Shown here piece after piece: positions 5,189 through 6,941 of a stretch of 6,941 bases of DNA. The position numbers were made by a program, and so were the translations under genes. The notes under the pieces were generated by a model, which worked only from the letters and a program-made list of their open reading frames with translations, did no database searches and was not told where the DNA came from. The DNA lies in NCBI GenBank assembly GCA_002336725.1, contig DDEO01000049.1, forward strand, positions 6,734 to 13,674, read 5' to 3'. Position 1 is the stretch's first letter. Each line of letters starts with the position of its first letter. This stretch comes from Bacteroidetes bacterium UBA1952 (GTDB lineage Bacteria > Bacteroidota > Bacteroidia > Chitinophagales > Chitinophagaceae).

Positions 5189-6562
5189 TTATTTTCCGCT
5201 CATCTCCGCAAAATACTTGTGGAAATACGGAATGGTCTCAATGCCTTTGTAGTAATTCACCAGGTCATATTTCTCATTGGGCGAGTGAATATTGTCGTTG
5301 TCCAACCCAAAGCCCATCAGCACGGTTTTGAGGCCGAGGATTTTTTCAAACAGCGCAATAATCGGGATGGAGCCGCCGCCGCGAGTAGGAATGGGCGCTT
5401 TGCCAAAAGTAGCTTCAATGGCTTTGGCCGCTGCTTGGTAGGCCGCGCTATCGGTAGGCGTTACCACTGGTTCGCCGCCGTGGTGTGCCGTAACCTTTAC
5501 CTGCACCGAAGCCGGCGCGAGGCTTTCAAAGTGTTTCCGGAAAAGTTCCGAAATCTCGTTGCTGTTCTGGCCCGGCACGAGGCGCATGGAGATTTTAGCG
5601 TAGGCCTTCGAGGGCAAAACCGTTTTGGCCCCTTCGCCGGTGTAGCCGCCCCAGATGCCGTTCACGTCAAGCGTTGGGCGAATGCCGGTGCGCTCCAGCG
5701 TGGTATAGCCTTTTTCGCCCCAGCCTTCCTTAATGCCGAGGTCTTTATTGTATTCGTCCTGATTAAAAGGTGCATCGTTGAGGGCTTTGCGCTCTTCGGC
5801 GCTCAGTTCTTCCACCTTGTCATAAAAACCCTTTACGGTGATGTGGCCGTTTTCATCGTGCAGCGAGGCAATCATGCGGCACAGCTCATTGCAGGGGTTG
5901 TTTACCGCGCCGCCATACACGCCGGAATGCAGGTCGCGGTCGGGGCCGGTTACTTCCACTTCCATATACGCCAGTCCGCGCAGGCCGGTCTCCAGGCTTG
6001 GGTGCTCCATCGAAATCATGGAAGTGTCGGACACCAGCACGATGTCGGCCTTTAGCAGGTCTTTGTGGGTCTCCAGAAAAGTACCCAGGTTGGAAGAGCC
6101 TACCTCTTCTTCGCCTTCAATCATAAACTTCACATTGCAGGCCAGCGTGCCGGTCGCGTTCATCACTTCCAGCGCCTTGACGTGCATAAACATCTGCCCC
6201 TTGTCGTCGGCGGCACCACGCGCATAAATCTTTCCGTCTTTCACCACCGGTTCAAACGGGCCGCTGTGCCAGAGTTCGAGCGGGTCGGCAGGCTGCACAT
6301 CATAGTGACCATAGACCAACACCGTTGGTGCGTTTTCGCCTATCATCTTCTCTCCATATACAATCGGGTGTCCTGCGGTCGGGAACACTTCGGCCTTATC
6401 GCAGCCGGCTTTCAGCAGCGATTCTTTCACGGCTTCGGCGCAGCGGGCCACGTCTGCGTTGTATTTGCTGTCGGCGCTGACGCTGGGGATGCGCAGCAGG
6501 TCGAGCAGTTCGTTGAGGAAATGGTCTTTGTTCTGGTCGAGAAATTCTTTTTGGGAAGCCAC
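5189..6562 (-). CDS. M20-family dipeptidase (metallopeptidase)
   Basis: A cytosolic two-metal dipeptidase of 457 residues, the usual length for this Bacteroidota group; it likely hydrolyses dipeptides during peptide turnover. All M20 active-site features are present (numbered from the proposed start): His86 and Asp88 in GHYDVQPADP, the Asp pair 119-120 in RGAADDKG, the Glu pair 152-153 in EGEEEVGS, Asp179 in VSDTS and His426 in DNDNIHSPNE. His212 in DLHSGVYGG is the conserved histidine of the lid/dimerisation domain inserted at about 195-380. There is no signal peptide. The frame has no nearby ATG. I chose GTG at 6562 (VASQKEFLDQNKDHFLNELL) because homology begins there; TTG at 6640 would add 26 residues without family resemblance. 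No Shine-Dalgarno sequence is visible. The gene is probably monocistronic, with its own terminator at 5126-5165. Confidence 0.93.
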   Translation of the reverse strand: MASQKEFLDQNKDHFLNELLDLLRIPSVSADSKYNADVARCAEAVKESLLKAGCDKAEVFPTAGHPIVYGEKMIGENAPTVLVYGHYDVQPADPLELWHSGPFEPVVKDGKIYARGAADDKGQMFMHVKALEVMNATGTLACNVKFMIEGEEEVGSSNLGTFLETHKDLLKADIVLVSDTSMISMEHPSLETGLRGLAYMEVEVTGPDRDLHSGVYGGAVNNPCNELCRMIASLHDENGHITVKGFYDKVEELSAEERKALNDAPFNQDEYNKDLGIKEGWGEKGYTTLERTGIRPTLDVNGIWGGYTGEGAKTVLPSKAYAKISMRLVPGQNSNEISELFRKHFESLAPASVQVKVTAHHGGEPVVTPTDSAAYQAAAKAIEATFGKAPIPTRGGGSIPIIALFEKILGLKTVLMGFGLDNDNIHSPNEKYDLVNYYKGIETIPYFHKYFAEMSGK

Positions 6563-6639
6563 GGGGTTAGAAAGGGTTTGTTTTGGGGTTGAAAGAAAGG
6601 ATATAATCTTAATAATTTCCGGAAAAACCGATTCTGGCA

Positions 6640-6672
6640 AAACCTATAAGGTTTCCAAAACCGTATAGGTTT
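6640..6672. promoter_or_regulatory. Inverted repeat in the divergent gap upstream of the dipeptidase
   Basis: AAACCTATA at 6640-6648 and TATAGGTTT at 6664-6672 are perfect 9-bp inverted copies separated by 15 bases. The left arm is also part of a smaller palindrome, AACCT-ATA-AGGTT (6641-6653). TAGGTTTG at 6666-6673 matches the TAnnTTTG box on the plus strand, but no proper -33 element is present. The gap between the dipeptidase start (6562) and the nuclease start (6833) is otherwise without a visible gene. A regulator site or promoter for the dipeptidase is possible. Confidence 0.35.
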
Positions 6673-6804
6673 GTGTTAAGGTTACGCCGAACGCCTGCAA
6701 AGAACGGAAAAATTCCCTGCTTGACTGCGGCTTAGGAGTGGGGTTACGACGCATTGTCTGTTTGCTTTGCGATGCCATTTATCGGCGGGCGACAATATGG
6801 GCTG

Positions 6805-6812
6805 TATATTTG
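6805..6812 (+). promoter_or_regulatory. Putative -7 promoter box of the Rpn-family gene
   Basis: TATATTTG is an exact match to the Bacteroidota -7 consensus TAnnTTTG and ends 20 bases before the ATG at 6833, with an A-rich leader between. A clear TTTG -33 element at the right distance is not seen; TTTA at 6778-6781 is the closest. Confidence 0.5.
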
Positions 6813-6832
6813 AGAAAAAAGAAAAGATTGCT

Positions 6833-6941
6833 ATGCAGGCGCGTTATCTGAACCCTTATACCGATTTTGGTTTCAAGAAAATCTTTGGCGAAGAGGCGAG
6901 CAAGCCCCTGCTGATGGATTTTTTGAATGCCCTGCTGCCGG
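6833..6941 (+). CDS. Rpn-family recombination-promoting nuclease / PDDEXK_2 protein, 5' part
   Basis: Only the first 36 codons are inside the window: MQARYLNPYTDFGFKKIFGE, then EASKPLLMDFLNALLP. The opening YLNP-YTDFGFKKIFGxE and the following LLMDFLNALL helix are the hallmark N-terminus of the Rpn/PDDEXK_2 family, often labelled putative transposase. Characterised Rpn proteins are DNA endonucleases that raise recombination, and the genes often occur in many copies per Bacteroidota genome. The catalytic PD-(D/E)xK residues would lie beyond the right edge, so integrity cannot be judged. ATG at 6833 is chosen because homology begins there, and an A-rich leader and a promoter box lie just upstream. 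Confidence 0.85.
   Translation, partial: MQARYLNPYTDFGFKKIFGEEASKPLLMDFLNALLP

Larger units (their letters stand above)
33..6624. repeat. Dispersed palindromic octamer TTCCGGAA, ten copies
   Basis: Exact copies of TTCCGGAA begin at 33, 171, 1315, 3056, 3813, 4573, 4715, 5178, 5535 and 6617. Seven of them (171, 3056, 3813, 4715, 5178, 5535, 6617) extend to the ten-base palindrome TTTCCGGAAA. Three copies are outside the coding regions as annotated here (33, 5178, 6617) and seven are inside genes. The genic copies are read in different frames: Phe-Arg-Lys/Asn at 1315, 3056, 4715 and 5535; Phe-Ser-Gly-Asn at 171 and 3813; Ile-Pro-Glu at 4573. A protein motif therefore cannot explain the enrichment. 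The span given runs from the first to the last copy; the sequence between copies is unrelated. Function is unknown. Confidence 0.85.

Noticed and set aside
5219..6055. Long open frame on the plus strand opposite the M20 dipeptidase
   Set aside because: The opposite strand carries a complete M20 active site; the antisense product is Arg/His/Gly-rich with no known motif.

Overview
The window looks like a chromosomal segment from a member of the Bacteroidota, possibly near the Saprospiraceae/Chitinophagaceae, though that finer placement is a guess. The evidence is the set of protein families (a split HdrC/HdrB-like iron-sulfur pair, a cytosolic M20 dipeptidase, a PepSY-like secreted protein, an Rpn/PDDEXK_2 nuclease). 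Genes also lack clear Shine-Dalgarno sequences, and two starts are preceded by the Bacteroidota promoter element TAnnTTTG. No phage or plasmid backbone genes and no CRISPR array are visible.

Layout. Positions 52-3123 carry three minus-strand genes. In transcription order they are a membrane-anchored 4Fe-4S dicluster protein (3123 to 1789), a soluble CCG-domain iron-sulfur protein (1634 to 849) and a small two-helix membrane protein of unknown function (660 to 52). The first two together resemble a split EtfD/HdrBC-type menaquinone-linked oxidoreductase. The gaps between these genes are rich in short repeats. Divergent from them is an exported protein of unknown function (3223-4128). Its promoter sits so close to the ATG that the message may be leaderless. 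A tRNA-Arg(TCT) follows at 4214-4287. Opposite it on the minus strand is a chimeric reading frame (4890 to 4261) that joins the front of a secreted PepSY-like protein to an HNH nuclease remnant and ends inside the tRNA gene.

Positions 4891-5188 hold no gene, but contain a REP-like palindrome cluster and the terminator of the next gene. That gene is an M20 dipeptidase (6562 to 5189, GTG start proposed). The last 270 bp before the right edge hold an inverted repeat and a promoter, followed by the first 36 codons of an Rpn-family nuclease that runs off the window.

The most notable observations are not genes. The palindrome TTCCGGAA occurs ten times in under 7 kb, in three reading frames and between genes, where about 0.1 copy would be expected by chance. 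The tRNA-Arg appears to carry a swapped C19-G56 elbow pair in place of the nearly invariant G19-C56. Short palindromes with three-base loops recur through the intergenic regions, and one lies in frame inside the iron-sulfur gene.
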